Below, in pieces: positions 26,338 to 34,743 of a stretch of DNA of 64,000 bases. Each line of letters starts with the position of its first letter. Position 1 is the first letter of the stretch. Source of the DNA: Flaviflagellibacter sp963786225 (GTDB taxonomy: Bacteria; Pseudomonadota; Alphaproteobacteria; Rhizobiales; Methylopilaceae); contig CAWAYQ010000017.1 of assembly GCA_963786225.1 (NCBI GenBank), positions 114,105 to 178,104 on the forward strand, in the 5' to 3' direction. Below the pieces are notes generated by a model. It had not been told where the DNA came from, did no database searches, and saw only the letters and a list, made by a program, of their open reading frames with translations. The translations under genes were made by a program, and so were the position numbers.

Positions 26338-27270
26338 ATGGGATTGTCCTGGCAGCAAGGGCCACTTTCACCCGGCAAAGTCGGCCGATTCCTCGTTCCG
26401 GATCCGTTGCCGGATAGACTGCTCTACGCCGAGCCGCTGCGGCGGCGCATGCGAGTGCACTTCGGCGGAGCCTGGATTGCCGATAGCGAGGACGTCGTTC
26501 TGCTCCACGAGCCCGGCCGCTACCCCGTGGCTTACTTCCCGCAGGACAGCATTGCCGCCGGCGCGTTGGAGCCCGGCGAGTATACCTCCCGCCACCGCGA
26601 CCTTGGACCGACGTCCTGGTACACGGTGCGCGCTGGCGAGCACCGCAAACCGCGTGCGGCGTGGCAGCATACCGAGCTGCCCGCCCACGCCCGTGAGCTG
26701 CAAGCGAGGGTGGCGTTCGCGTGGCCGGCCATGGACGCTTTCTACGAAGAAGACGAACGGATCGCTGGCCACGCCGCCGATAGCTACCACCGCATCGACA
26801 TCCGCCAGACTGCGCGCCACCTGCAAGTTCGCTGCGGCAACCGCCTCGTGGCCGACAGCACGCGTCCGTTGGTCCTGTACGAGTCCGGCTTCGCGCCACG
26901 CTGGTACGTCCCGCGCTCCGACATCGAAGAGTCCGCACTGACCCCCGTCGAAGGGCAGACCTTCTGTCCGTACAAAGGCCTAGCCAGCTATTACGACATT
27001 GCGGACGCGCGCCGCGCCGCATGGTCCTATGAGAACGCCTGGACCGAAGTCGCGCGTATCTCTGGCCTTGTCTCGTTCGAGCCAGACAAGGTCCTGGTGC
27101 ACCTTGATGGTGTTCAGCTCAGGTTGGAGCCGGGCCAGGGCGTGATCGAGCACGGTATCGACCGAGACCTTGCCGTCGAGGAGATAGCCGGCCGCTCCGT
27201 GACCGCCATCGCCGGAAACCTGGAAAGTGCGCAGTTCCGCCAATCCAGCGGCCAACGAACGCAGACTTAA
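26338..27270 (+). CDS. Tandem DUF427 domain protein
   Basis: A 310-residue protein with two DUF427 units (about 36-125 and 160-255). The second has the hallmark EGQTFCPYKGLASYYDI, while the first keeps the scaffold (GGAWIADSEDVVLLHEPG, SRHRDLGPTSWYTV) but has no CPYKG, so the domains have diverged. DUF427 is a small beta-rich fold without agreed function. A GAAAGGAAAGA site precedes the ATG. It sits between gcvH and the MOSC-reductase in one direction, and its last 10 codons run into the leader of the next gene. Confidence 0.85.
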   Translation: MGLSWQQGPLSPGKVGRFLVPDPLPDRLLYAEPLRRRMRVHFGGAWIADSEDVVLLHEPGRYPVAYFPQDSIAAGALEPGEYTSRHRDLGPTSWYTVRAGEHRKPRAAWQHTELPAHARELQARVAFAWPAMDAFYEEDERIAGHAADSYHRIDIRQTARHLQVRCGNRLVADSTRPLVLYESGFAPRWYVPRSDIEESALTPVEGQTFCPYKGLASYYDIADARRAAWSYENAWTEVARISGLVSFEPDKVLVHLDGVQLRLEPGQGVIEHGIDRDLAVEEIAGRSVTAIAGNLESAQFRQSSGQRTQT

Positions 27271-27322
27271 GTGCGCGCCAGCCGCTGAAAATCGCACGCT
27301 AGTCTGTGCGGAAGGAAGCGAA

Positions 27323-29083
27323 ATGCCATCGCTGCTATCGGTGAATGTTGGCATGCCACAGAATGTGGCGTGGCAAGGCAGGACAGTCTTCACCAGCGTG
27401 TGGAAGAACCCGGTCCCTGGCCCAAGAATGGTTCGGCGGCTCAATATCGATGGCGACGGGCAAGGCGACCTGGCCGGACACGGCGGCGAACAACGAGCCG
27501 TCTTCGTCTATCAGATCGACTCCTATCATTATTGGCAACGCCAGCTCGGTCGAGACGACTTCGCGTACGGACAGTTCGGGGAGAATTTCACCGTCCACGG
27601 CCTGTCTGACCAAGAGGTGTGCATTGGCGATCGGTACCGGATAGGCCGAGCTCTGTTCGAGGTCACACAGCCGCGGGTCACCTGTTACCGCGTGGGCATC
27701 CGTATGAAGGAACCGCGCATGCCCGCGCTGTTGGTCGCGCACGGCAGACCCGGCTTCTACTTCCGCGTCGTGGAAGAGGGCGAGGTGGAGGCCGGTGACG
27801 AGATCGTGCACGTCGCGACGGGGCTCGAACACATGAGCGTGTTCGAGATCAATGCGCTACTGTACACGCCCGGTCACCCTCGTAGCCAGCTCGAGCGCGC
27901 ATTGCGTATCCCGGCGCTGAGCCCAGGTTGGCGCGCCTCTTTCCAGGCGCTGCTCGAACAGGAACAGACTGGCGGCACGACGGGAAATGCCGGACTGGCG
28001 CCCGGGTCCGGGCCGCCTCCGGCATGGGCGGGATTCCGCCCGCTGAGGGCGTCGCGCAAAGTTCGCGAGAGCAGCAGTGTGGTGTCGCTAGAGCTTGAGC
28101 CCGCGGATGGGCTTCCCTTGAGCGCGGCCAATCCTGGCCAGTTTGTCGTGCTGCGCCTGACACTCGCGCCTGGTACGCCGGCGATTATGCGCAGCTATTC
28201 GTTGTCGGGAGAACCCAGTGCCCGCTGCTATCGCATCAGCGTGAAACAGGAACCGCATGGGGTAGCAGGCGCCTACATCGACGAGACGGTGAAGATTGGC
28301 GACGAGCTGGATGTGAGCGCGCCACGAGGCAATTTCACTCTTCGGCCGGGCACTGCTCCCGTCGTATTTCTGAGTGCAGGGATCGGGGCGACACCTGTCC
28401 TTGCGATGCTCCACGAACTGGTAGCCGAAGCGTCGCCGAGGGAAATCTGGTGGCTATACGGAGCCCGCAGCGGCCGGGAGCATCCGTTCGCAAAGGAAGT
28501 CCATACACTCCTCAAAGCTTTGGCCCACGGCCACAGCCACATCCGCTACAGCTCGCCCGAGCCCGAGGATAAGCCAGGTGTCGATTTTGATGCTCGCGGA
28601 CGCTTGGACATTGCGATGCTCCGGGAACTCGAAGTACCACGCGATGCCGACTTCTTCATCTGCGGGCCACCGGCCTTCATGAGCGACCTCACCGCGGGTC
28701 TTGCAGCCTGGGGGATCGCTGCAGGCCGTATCCACACTGAGCTTTTCGGTTCAGGTCCATCCAACACTCCGGGCATCGCCGCTTCTCCGCGCACGCCGCC
28801 GCACCTGCCTGCCGGGCCTCCCGGTGCAGGACCGCTGGTTTCGTTCGCCCGCAGTGGCTTGAATGTCCATTGGGGTTCGGCGTTTCAGAGCCTCCTTGAG
28901 CTTGCCGAAGCGTGCGACATCCCCACGCGGTGGTCGTGCCGCACGGGAGTTTGTCACACGTGTGAATCCGGACTCGTGGCCGGGACAGTCGCCTACCAGC
29001 CCGACCCAATCGATCCACCGGCGGCCGGCAATGTGCTGATCTGCTGCTCACAGCCTCAGGGCGACGTCGTTATCGATCTTTGA
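27323..29083 (+). CDS. MOSC / flavin reductase / 2Fe-2S ferredoxin fusion protein
   Basis: A 586-residue three-part protein. Residues about 1-210 form a YiiM-like MOSC domain (DGQGDLAGHGGEQRAVFVY; cysteine in RVTCYRVGIRM), which handles the molybdenum cofactor or its sulfur. About 230-460 is an FAD/NAD(P) reductase (PAIMRSYSLSGEP; FLSAGIGATPVLAML; FFICGPPAFM). About 495-586 is a plant-type 2Fe-2S domain (CRTGVCHTCESG plus a later Cys in LICCSQP). It resembles vanillate-demethylase-type reductases fused to MOSC and could feed electrons to a Mo-dependent hydroxylamine or N-oxide reduction. GGAAGGAAG precedes the ATG. Confidence 0.88.
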   Translation: MPSLLSVNVGMPQNVAWQGRTVFTSVWKNPVPGPRMVRRLNIDGDGQGDLAGHGGEQRAVFVYQIDSYHYWQRQLGRDDFAYGQFGENFTVHGLSDQEVCIGDRYRIGRALFEVTQPRVTCYRVGIRMKEPRMPALLVAHGRPGFYFRVVEEGEVEAGDEIVHVATGLEHMSVFEINALLYTPGHPRSQLERALRIPALSPGWRASFQALLEQEQTGGTTGNAGLAPGSGPPPAWAGFRPLRASRKVRESSSVVSLELEPADGLPLSAANPGQFVVLRLTLAPGTPAIMRSYSLSGEPSARCYRISVKQEPHGVAGAYIDETVKIGDELDVSAPRGNFTLRPGTAPVVFLSAGIGATPVLAMLHELVAEASPREIWWLYGARSGREHPFAKEVHTLLKALAHGHSHIRYSSPEPEDKPGVDFDARGRLDIAMLRELEVPRDADFFICGPPAFMSDLTAGLAAWGIAAGRIHTELFGSGPSNTPGIAASPRTPPHLPAGPPGAGPLVSFARSGLNVHWGSAFQSLLELAEACDIPTRWSCRTGVCHTCESGLVAGTVAYQPDPIDPPAAGNVLICCSQPQGDVVIDL

Positions 29084-29099
29084 GCCGGTTGCAGGGCTG

Positions 29100-29148
29100 G
29101 GAGTCGGTCCTCAGCCGCAGATCGTGGGCGATGACCTGAACGACGTTG
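29100..29148 (+). repeat. 49-bp direct repeat, copy 2
   Basis: Identical to 25507-25555 but here without the rest of the dehalogenase gene. It starts 17 bp after the MOSC-reductase stop codon, so the two copies frame gcvH, DUF427 and the fusion gene. Confidence 0.93.
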
Positions 29149-29319
29149 AAGGCCTGACTAATCCGGAAGTCTCGGCCGCCCGGAACTGCCTTGCCGTTCC
29201 TGCAGCGGCTTGTTGTACGGACATGCTGTCTCGTCGAGTCGCCGGACTAGTGCCTTGCAGCGGAACATCCTTTCGCGGCCACGTTCGATGACGGCCTGCT
29301 GGCGCCGCGCTGGACGCAG

Positions 29320-29500
29320 AGGGGCTAAACCGGGCCGGCGTGCCGACGGAGCTTCGGATTTACGCGGAGAAGCCGCACAACTTCCTCGCCTTGGCACGAT
29401 CGCGGGGTCGCGCAGGCCGCCGAGCCGATCGAGGCGTTTTTCGCGCGTTTATTTGACCGCCATAAAAGGGCCGTCCAATTCGTCGAGCATTTGATGACGA
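29320..29500 (+). pseudogene. Remnant of an alpha/beta hydrolase C-terminus
   Basis: Reading + strand from about 29322, NRAGVPTELRIYAEKPHNFLAL matches the strand-His region of dienelactone-hydrolase/acetylesterase-like enzymes (catalytic His in KPHNF). After a one-base shift the C-terminal helix AQAAEPIEAFFARLFDRH continues. No N-terminal part is found. The surrounding 29149-29688 spacer has no intact gene. I take it as debris of an earlier hydrolase gene in this region. Confidence 0.45.
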
Positions 29501-29688
29501 AGGGCCGAACGTGTTCGAGCACGCTTATCGGCTCGGCCGGGAGCGCATAGCTATCGAGCGGATCGCACGCCAAAAAAGCCAGACCGTTGCGGCTACTGGT
29601 TCAAAGCCAGGAACCCGCCCGCCCCCGGATTAACAGCGCGCTCCCCCAAGGGGTCGCGGTGCGGGTGCGCCTCTTAGGAGGATCGACG

Positions 29689-30708
29689 ATGCGAGACGCG
29701 GTACATCCCTCAAATGGTCTGGATCGGCGCAGCGCTATGAAAATTGCCGGGGCAGCAATTACGGCCGCGGCAATTCCCACAGCGGGAGTTGCCTTGGCCC
29801 AATCCACGGAAGGAGACACGGCGACGTCTCCAGTACAGGAAAGGCGAGACGCAGCCGAAAACCCTATCGAATTACTGCATAAACGCGCCACAACGAACGG
29901 CATTACCCTTCATTACGTCACCGTAGGCCAGGGTCCGGTCGTGCTTTGTATGCACGGTTGGCCACAGAACCACCGCGAGTTCCTTCCGGTCATGGGAAAC
30001 CTCGCCGACAGGTATGCTTTTATTGCCCCAGACCTCCGGGGATACGCCGATAGCGACAAGCCCTATGAAGGATACGAGCCGAAAACCATCGCGGCGGATA
30101 TGCTCGGACTGCTTGAAGCGGAGGGCGTCAGGCGCTTTCACATCCTGAGCCATGATTTGGGTGGGCCGCCTTCTGTAGCACTGGCATACTTGGCTTCAGA
30201 CCGTGCCTTGTCGCTGGCTACGATCGAGACTCCGTTCTTCGGATTGAGTTTTCCTGGATATGTGGACCCGCGCGTGCCGTATTGGCATCTGGGAATGCAT
30301 ATGAACATGGACATCACCAGGTTTTTGGTGGAAGGGCGCGAAGATCAATATCTACGTCACTTTTTCAGGGATTTCGCATTCAATCCGGATGCGGTTCCCG
30401 AAGTAGACGTTCAGTTCTATGTCATGCAAATGCAGCAACCAGGGAACCTCCGAGCCAGCCTGAATCATTATGGCTACATTCCACAAATGGCTGAACAGAC
30501 CAAAGACCTGACGCGCAGCAAGCTCAACGTGCCCATGTTGGCTTGGGGTGGTCGGAGGTCGTTCGGTGATCATTGCTTCGAAAGTGCCAACGCCATTGCC
30601 ACCGATGCCCAAGGTGGCGTCATTGAAGAATGCGGGCACTGGGTGTTTGAAGAAAAAACGGATTTTATCGTTCAACAGTTGGGCGAGTTCTGGTCGCGGA
30701 ACGGCTGA
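29689..30708 (+). CDS. Tat-exported alpha/beta hydrolase, epoxide hydrolase type
   Basis: A 339-residue enzyme with a twin-arginine signal (RRSAMKIAGAAITAAAIPTA, cleavage near VALAQ). The mature part has the oxyanion motif MHGWPQNHREFLPVM, Asp nucleophile in LSHDLGGPPSVALA, cap domain, and C-terminal His in EECGHWVFEE. The HGxP plus Asp nucleophile pattern is that of soluble epoxide hydrolases and haloalkane dehalogenases. Export through Tat implies that it folds in the cytoplasm and works in the periplasm. A TAGGAGGATC site supports this ATG over the longer frame. Confidence 0.85.
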   Translation: MRDAVHPSNGLDRRSAMKIAGAAITAAAIPTAGVALAQSTEGDTATSPVQERRDAAENPIELLHKRATTNGITLHYVTVGQGPVVLCMHGWPQNHREFLPVMGNLADRYAFIAPDLRGYADSDKPYEGYEPKTIAADMLGLLEAEGVRRFHILSHDLGGPPSVALAYLASDRALSLATIETPFFGLSFPGYVDPRVPYWHLGMHMNMDITRFLVEGREDQYLRHFFRDFAFNPDAVPEVDVQFYVMQMQQPGNLRASLNHYGYIPQMAEQTKDLTRSKLNVPMLAWGGRRSFGDHCFESANAIATDAQGGVIEECGHWVFEEKTDFIVQQLGEFWSRNG

Positions 30709-30920
30709 TCTTTGCAGCAGGCATGGCGAGCCGCGCGCAAAGGCATCGACCGTCTCGCGTGCGTAGAGCTTTCGCCGGCGCATGATCCTATCGATGCGGA
30801 CGCCATCGGCGGTGTCGCCGACCAAGCGAAGCGCCGGCTCTCGCACTCCCCGAATTCCTTCACGGGAGGAGTCGAGAGCCGGCTAGTCCCCAGAACGAGC
30901 CGCGGGCCTGGAGGCGTGCA

Positions 30921-32420
30921 TTGAACGGCATCAAATGGGGGAGCGCGCAGGCACGCTGGGTGCTGCTGGCGACCGTTACCGGTTCCGGCATGGGATTCCT
31001 CGACGGCAGCGTTGTAGGCGTCGCACTCCCCGCCATCGGGCGCGACTTGGACGCCGAGGTCTCCGGCCTGCAATGGATCCTCAACGGCTACATGCTCGCA
31101 CTCGCCTCGCTCATCCTCATCAGCGGTTCCCTCGGCGACCGCATCGGGCGGCGGCGCGTGTTCCTCATCGGCACGGTGTGGTTTGCCGCGGCCTCCGTCC
31201 TGTGCGCCTTCGCGCCGAGCGTCGGAGTACTGGTGGCCGCGCGGGTGCTCCAGGGCATCGGGGCAGCACTCTTGACGCCGGGCAGCCTGGCGCTGCTGGA
31301 GTCGGAGTTCGCCGAGGAGGACCGGGGCAAGGCCATCGGGGCGTGGTCGGGGCTCACCGGGGTGTCCAACGCCATCGGCCCGTTCCTCGGCGGCTGGCTG
31401 GTCAACTCCGACGGCTGGCGGTACATCTTCCTGATCAACGTGCCGCTGGCGATCCTGGTGGTCGCCGTAACGCTGCGGCACGTCCCCGAGTCGCGCCAGG
31501 TCGCACCCGGCGCGGCTAAGGACCTGGACTGGGGAGCGGCGGCACTGACCGTCATCGCGCTGGGCGGCATCACCTATGCGCTCACCGCCGTCGGCGACGC
31601 CGGGATCGCGTCTCCCGCCGTTCTGGTTTCGGGGGGACTCGGTGTCGTGGCGCTGGTGCTGTTCGTCCGTTCGCTGCGCCGCAGCTCGCACCCAATGATC
31701 CCGCCCGCGCTGTTCAGGTCCCCGCTGTTCGTGGCCGCGAATCTTGTCACTGCCGGGGTCTACGCCGCCCTGGGCACCACGTTCTTCCTGCTGGTCGTGC
31801 AGTTGCAGCAGGTGCTGGGCTACAGCGCGCTCCAGGCGGGGGCAGCCATGCTGCCCATCACCCTGCTGATGCTCGCTTTGTCCGCCTGGTCCGGTGACCT
31901 GGCGCAGCGCATCGGGCCACGGCTGCAAATGGGCTTCGGCCCGCTGGTGATGGCGCTCGGTCTGCTGTTCATGCTGCGCGTGGACGCCGGCGCCGGATAC
32001 CTCACCGATGTCCTGCCCGCCATTGTGGTCCTCGGACTCGGCCTGGCCGCCACCGTGGCGCCGCTCACTTCCACTGCGATGGGCGCCGCCGGCCCCGACG
32101 ACGCCGGCGCGGCGTCCGGCGTGAACAACGCGGTCTCGCGCGCCGCGCAGCTCGCCGCGGTGGCCGCCATCCCCGCGCTGGTCGGCATCAACGGCAGGGC
32201 CTATCTCGACCCGGAGCGGTTCAGCGCCGGCTTCCACACCGCGATGCTCATCGCCGCCGCGACGGCAGCGGCTGCCGGGGTCATCGCCCTGCTGCTCATC
32301 CGCCGGCCGGCGCCAGGGGCGGCGTCGCGAGAGCCCCCACAGGCCGGTTCGAACTACGCGTGCGGCCTGGACTCCGCGCCGATGCGGCCCTGCCCGGTGT
32401 CGTCGCCGGCCGGCCCCTGA
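30921..32420 (+). CDS. MFS drug exporter, DHA2 (EmrB/QacA) family
   Basis: A 499-residue protein with about 14 transmembrane helices. It has the DHA2 motifs FLDGSVVGVALPAIGRDL (first helix), GDRIGRRRVFLIG (motif A) and GAWSGLTGVSNAIGPFLGGW (motif C). Such pumps export drugs and dyes by proton antiport. The TTG start follows CTGGAGG. It is richer in GC than the preceding hydrolase genes and its sequence style resembles actinobacterial members, suggesting transfer. The last 40 residues after RRPAPGAAS look like read-through into non-homologous DNA. Confidence 0.85.
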   Translation: MNGIKWGSAQARWVLLATVTGSGMGFLDGSVVGVALPAIGRDLDAEVSGLQWILNGYMLALASLILISGSLGDRIGRRRVFLIGTVWFAAASVLCAFAPSVGVLVAARVLQGIGAALLTPGSLALLESEFAEEDRGKAIGAWSGLTGVSNAIGPFLGGWLVNSDGWRYIFLINVPLAILVVAVTLRHVPESRQVAPGAAKDLDWGAAALTVIALGGITYALTAVGDAGIASPAVLVSGGLGVVALVLFVRSLRRSSHPMIPPALFRSPLFVAANLVTAGVYAALGTTFFLLVVQLQQVLGYSALQAGAAMLPITLLMLALSAWSGDLAQRIGPRLQMGFGPLVMALGLLFMLRVDAGAGYLTDVLPAIVVLGLGLAATVAPLTSTAMGAAGPDDAGAASGVNNAVSRAAQLAAVAAIPALVGINGRAYLDPERFSAGFHTAMLIAAATAAAAGVIALLLIRRPAPGAASREPPQAGSNYACGLDSAPMRPCPVSSPAGP

Positions 32421-32499
32421 TCGCAGGCCCGCGCCGAACACGAAGGGGTTCTCCATACTTTCTTCGCAGCGATGCGAGCACTGGCCGACTAGCCAAAAG

Positions 32500-32602
32500 T
32501 GTTGCTTGCAGAGCCGGCGCCACGCGCCATGTACAACTTCCCTCTTCGGGGCGTTCCTCCCACTCAAGCCCGCCCGGTTCGCCGCGGCGGGCTCTTTTGT
32601 TT
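32500..32602 (+). ncRNA. Candidate suhB/MmgR-type (alpha-r8) small RNA
   Basis: The stretch CTTCCCTCTTCGGGGCG followed by TTCCTCCC and a terminator is strongly reminiscent of the alphaproteobacterial suhB/MmgR sRNA family, whose conserved feature is an unpaired CCTCCC-type anti-Shine-Dalgarno loop before the terminator. The terminator here is AGCCCGCC (32567-32574), loop, GGCGGGCT (32586-32593), then CTTTTGTTT. The 5' end is approximate. Recognition is from memory of the motif order, so a covariance-model search is needed to confirm. Confidence 0.55.
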
Positions 32603-32726
32603 GCGTTTCAGCTTCTGCAAAACTTCTGGTCGTGCTCCAGGGGTTACGCTTTGGGCGGAACGGGGCGTAAGAGTGCCCAAAACCCGCACGAGCAAAGTGG
32701 CGGGAAGACTCCCTCACCCCGCGGTG

Positions 32727-32741
32727 TTAACCGTCTGTTAA
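32727..32741 (+). promoter_or_regulatory. CtrA binding site upstream of minCDE
   Basis: TTAA-CCGTCTG-TTAA exactly fits the CtrA consensus TTAA-N7-TTAA. It lies 43 bp before the minC start, a position from which CtrA could repress or activate minCDE in step with the cell cycle. Confidence 0.7.
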
Positions 32742-32783
32742 CCGAAGCGGCACCTAATCGGTCATCCTTTGTTAAGGAACACC

Positions 32784-33482
32784 GTGTTGGTTGCGTCTGC
32801 TTCGACCCTGCAAGCGCCACGTTTTCGTGGCAAATCCTACCTGGCGCTGGTGCTCCAGCCGGCGGCCCCCTTCGATGCCTGGCTTGAATCGCTCCGCGAA
32901 CTGAGCGGCCGGTCCCCTGGCTTCTTCACCACCCGCCCGATCGTCCTCGACATTGCGGATCTGACTTTGTCCGAGCGCGATCTGATGACTTTGGTTTCGG
33001 CGCTCGAGCGACTCGGGATCCGGGTGATGGGCTTCGAGGGCGCGAAGGATTCGATCCTCGCACCCGGCATGCCGCCGGTGCTGTCGGGCGGCCGCCAGAC
33101 GGGCGGCGTCGAAACGCCGAGCGCCTCGAAACGCGAGACCCCTGCTGCGCCATCTTCGTCCTCGCTTCTTGTCGAGAACGTACGCTCTGGCCAGAGCATC
33201 ATCTTCACCAAGGGCGATGTCACCGTCACCGGCTCGATCGCCTCGGGTGCAGAGGTCGTCGCCGGCGGTTCGATCCATGTCTACGGCGCGTTGCGCGGCC
33301 GTGCCATCGCCGGCGCCCAGGGCAATGCCGATGCCCGGATATTCTGCCGCAAGCTCGAGGCCGAGTTCGTCGCGATCGACGCTTGCTATCTCACCGCCGA
33401 GACGATCGACCCGGCCCTGTCCGGCCAGCCGGTCCAGATCCGGTCGGAAAACGAAACTTTGAAGCTGGACGTTCTGCGCTGA
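32784..33482 (+). CDS. minC: Septum site-determining protein MinC
   Basis: A 232-residue inhibitor of FtsZ ring formation. The N-terminal domain (about 1-100; FRGKSYLALVLQPAAPFDAW) contacts FtsZ. The C-terminal beta-helix (about 120-232) reads GQSIIFTKGDVTVTGSIASG, then HVYGALRGRAIAGAQG and EFVAIDACYLTA, binding MinD. The GTG start has AAGGAAC upstream; a TTG five codons earlier is the alternative. It leads the minCDE operon, 19 bp before minD. Confidence 0.9.
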   Translation: MLVASASTLQAPRFRGKSYLALVLQPAAPFDAWLESLRELSGRSPGFFTTRPIVLDIADLTLSERDLMTLVSALERLGIRVMGFEGAKDSILAPGMPPVLSGGRQTGGVETPSASKRETPAAPSSSSLLVENVRSGQSIIFTKGDVTVTGSIASGAEVVAGGSIHVYGALRGRAIAGAQGNADARIFCRKLEAEFVAIDACYLTAETIDPALSGQPVQIRSENETLKLDVLR

Positions 33483-33501
33483 ATTTCAGGAGGGGTACGC
33501 C

Positions 33502-34320
33502 ATGGGCGAGGTATTAGTCGTTACATCAGGAAAGGGCGGCGTCGGAAAGACGACCACGACCGCCGCGCTCGGCGCTGCTCTCGCCTCGTTCGGCGATACG
33601 GTGGTGGTGGTCGATTTCGATGTCGGCCTGCGCAATCTCGATCTCGTGCTCGGCGCCGAGCGGCGCGTCGTGTTCGACTTCATCAATGTCATCCAGGGTC
33701 AGGCCAAGCTGCCGCAGGCGCTGATTCGCGACAAACGGCTCGACAATCTGTGGCTCCTGCCGGCCTCGCAGACGCGCGACAAGGACGCGCTGACCGAGGA
33801 GGGCGTCGAGCGTGTCATTACGGAGCTGCGCCAGCGTTTCGACTGGGTGATCTGCGACAGCCCGGCCGGCATCGAGCGCGGCGCCGCGCTCGCCATGCGC
33901 CACGCCGATCTCGCCGTCGTCGTCAGCAATCCCGAAGTCTCCTCGGTCCGCGATTCGGACCGCATCATCGGCCTGCTCGACGCCAAGACGGAGCGCGCCG
34001 AGCGCGGCGAGACCATCGACAAATTTCTTCTGCTGACCCGGTACGATCCCGCTCGCGCCGCCCGCGGCGACATGATGGCGGTCGAGGACGTGCTGGAAAT
34101 CCTGTCGATCCCGCTGCTCGGCATCGTGCCGGAAAGCGAGGACGTGCTGCGCGCCTCCAATGTCGGTTCACCCGTCACGCTTTCCAATCCCGCTTCGAAA
34201 CCCGCCCGCGCTTATCTCGATGCGGCGCGGCGGCTGCGCGGCGAGGCGCTCGGCAACATCGAGGTGCCGATGGAGAAGCAGGGCCTGCTCGGCCGCCTGT
34301 TCGGAAGGAGGGCGGCATGA
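33502..34320 (+). CDS. minD: Septum site-determining ATPase MinD
   Basis: A 272-residue ParA/MinD ATPase that dimerises on the membrane with ATP and recruits MinC. The deviant Walker A is SGKGGVGKTTTTAALG (about 9-24), with switch motifs VVDFDVGLRNLD and VICDSPAGIERG. The C-terminal amphipathic helix (about 258-270, MEKQGLLGRLFGRR) is the membrane-targeting sequence. Ribosome site CAGGAGGGG. It overlaps minE by four bases. Confidence 0.95.
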   Translation: MGEVLVVTSGKGGVGKTTTTAALGAALASFGDTVVVVDFDVGLRNLDLVLGAERRVVFDFINVIQGQAKLPQALIRDKRLDNLWLLPASQTRDKDALTEEGVERVITELRQRFDWVICDSPAGIERGAALAMRHADLAVVVSNPEVSSVRDSDRIIGLLDAKTERAERGETIDKFLLLTRYDPARAARGDMMAVEDVLEILSIPLLGIVPESEDVLRASNVGSPVTLSNPASKPARAYLDAARRLRGEALGNIEVPMEKQGLLGRLFGRRAA

Positions 34321-34595
34321 GCGTATTCGGGCTCTTCTCTCGCAAGAAGACGGCCAATGTTGCCCGCGAGCGCCTGCAGATCCTGCTCGCCCACGAACGG
34401 GCCGGCGGCGGTTCGTCCGATCTCCTGGCCAAGCTGCGCGAGGAAGTCCTCGCGGCCATCGCCAAGCATGTCGACGTCGATCCGAGCAGGGTGAATGTCA
34501 GCATGAAGAAGGAAGACGACGTCTCGATCATCGAGATCGACGTCGAGGTGCCGGACGAGGAACTGCCTCGCCTGCGCGTTGCCGCCGGCCGCTAG
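34317..34595 (+). CDS. minE: Cell division topological specificity factor MinE
   Basis: A 92-residue protein that stimulates MinD ATPase and drives pole-to-pole oscillation. It has the N-terminal membrane/anti-MinCD part (MSVFGLFSRKKTANVARERL, LQILLAHER) and the C-terminal dimer domain (DPSRVNVSMKKEDDVSIIEID). ATGA overlap with minD shows tight coupling. No clear terminator follows before the convergent HupE gene. Confidence 0.93.
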   Translation: MSVFGLFSRKKTANVARERLQILLAHERAGGGSSDLLAKLREEVLAAIAKHVDVDPSRVNVSMKKEDDVSIIEIDVEVPDEELPRLRVAAGR

Positions 34596-34743
34596 GCCGG
34601 CCGCACCGCACTAGGTGCGCGCCGAACAGCTCCCCGGCGTTGACGCAGCAGCCGACCGGCCAGCGGGGCCGTGGGGCGACGTACGTAGTTACACGACAAG
34701 CCGCACTGCACGACAGCATTCCTCCGTCGCCTGCCTTTCGGTC

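Noticed and set aside
30672..32717. A 681-codon minus-strand frame opposite the DHA2 exporter
   Set aside because: Arg/Gly/His-rich shadow without motifs; the plus strand has a coherent 14-helix transporter.
33750..34316. Plus-strand frame leading into MinE as a longer protein
   Set aside because: The leader is an out-of-frame shadow of minD; MinE begins at the ATG overlapping the minD stop.
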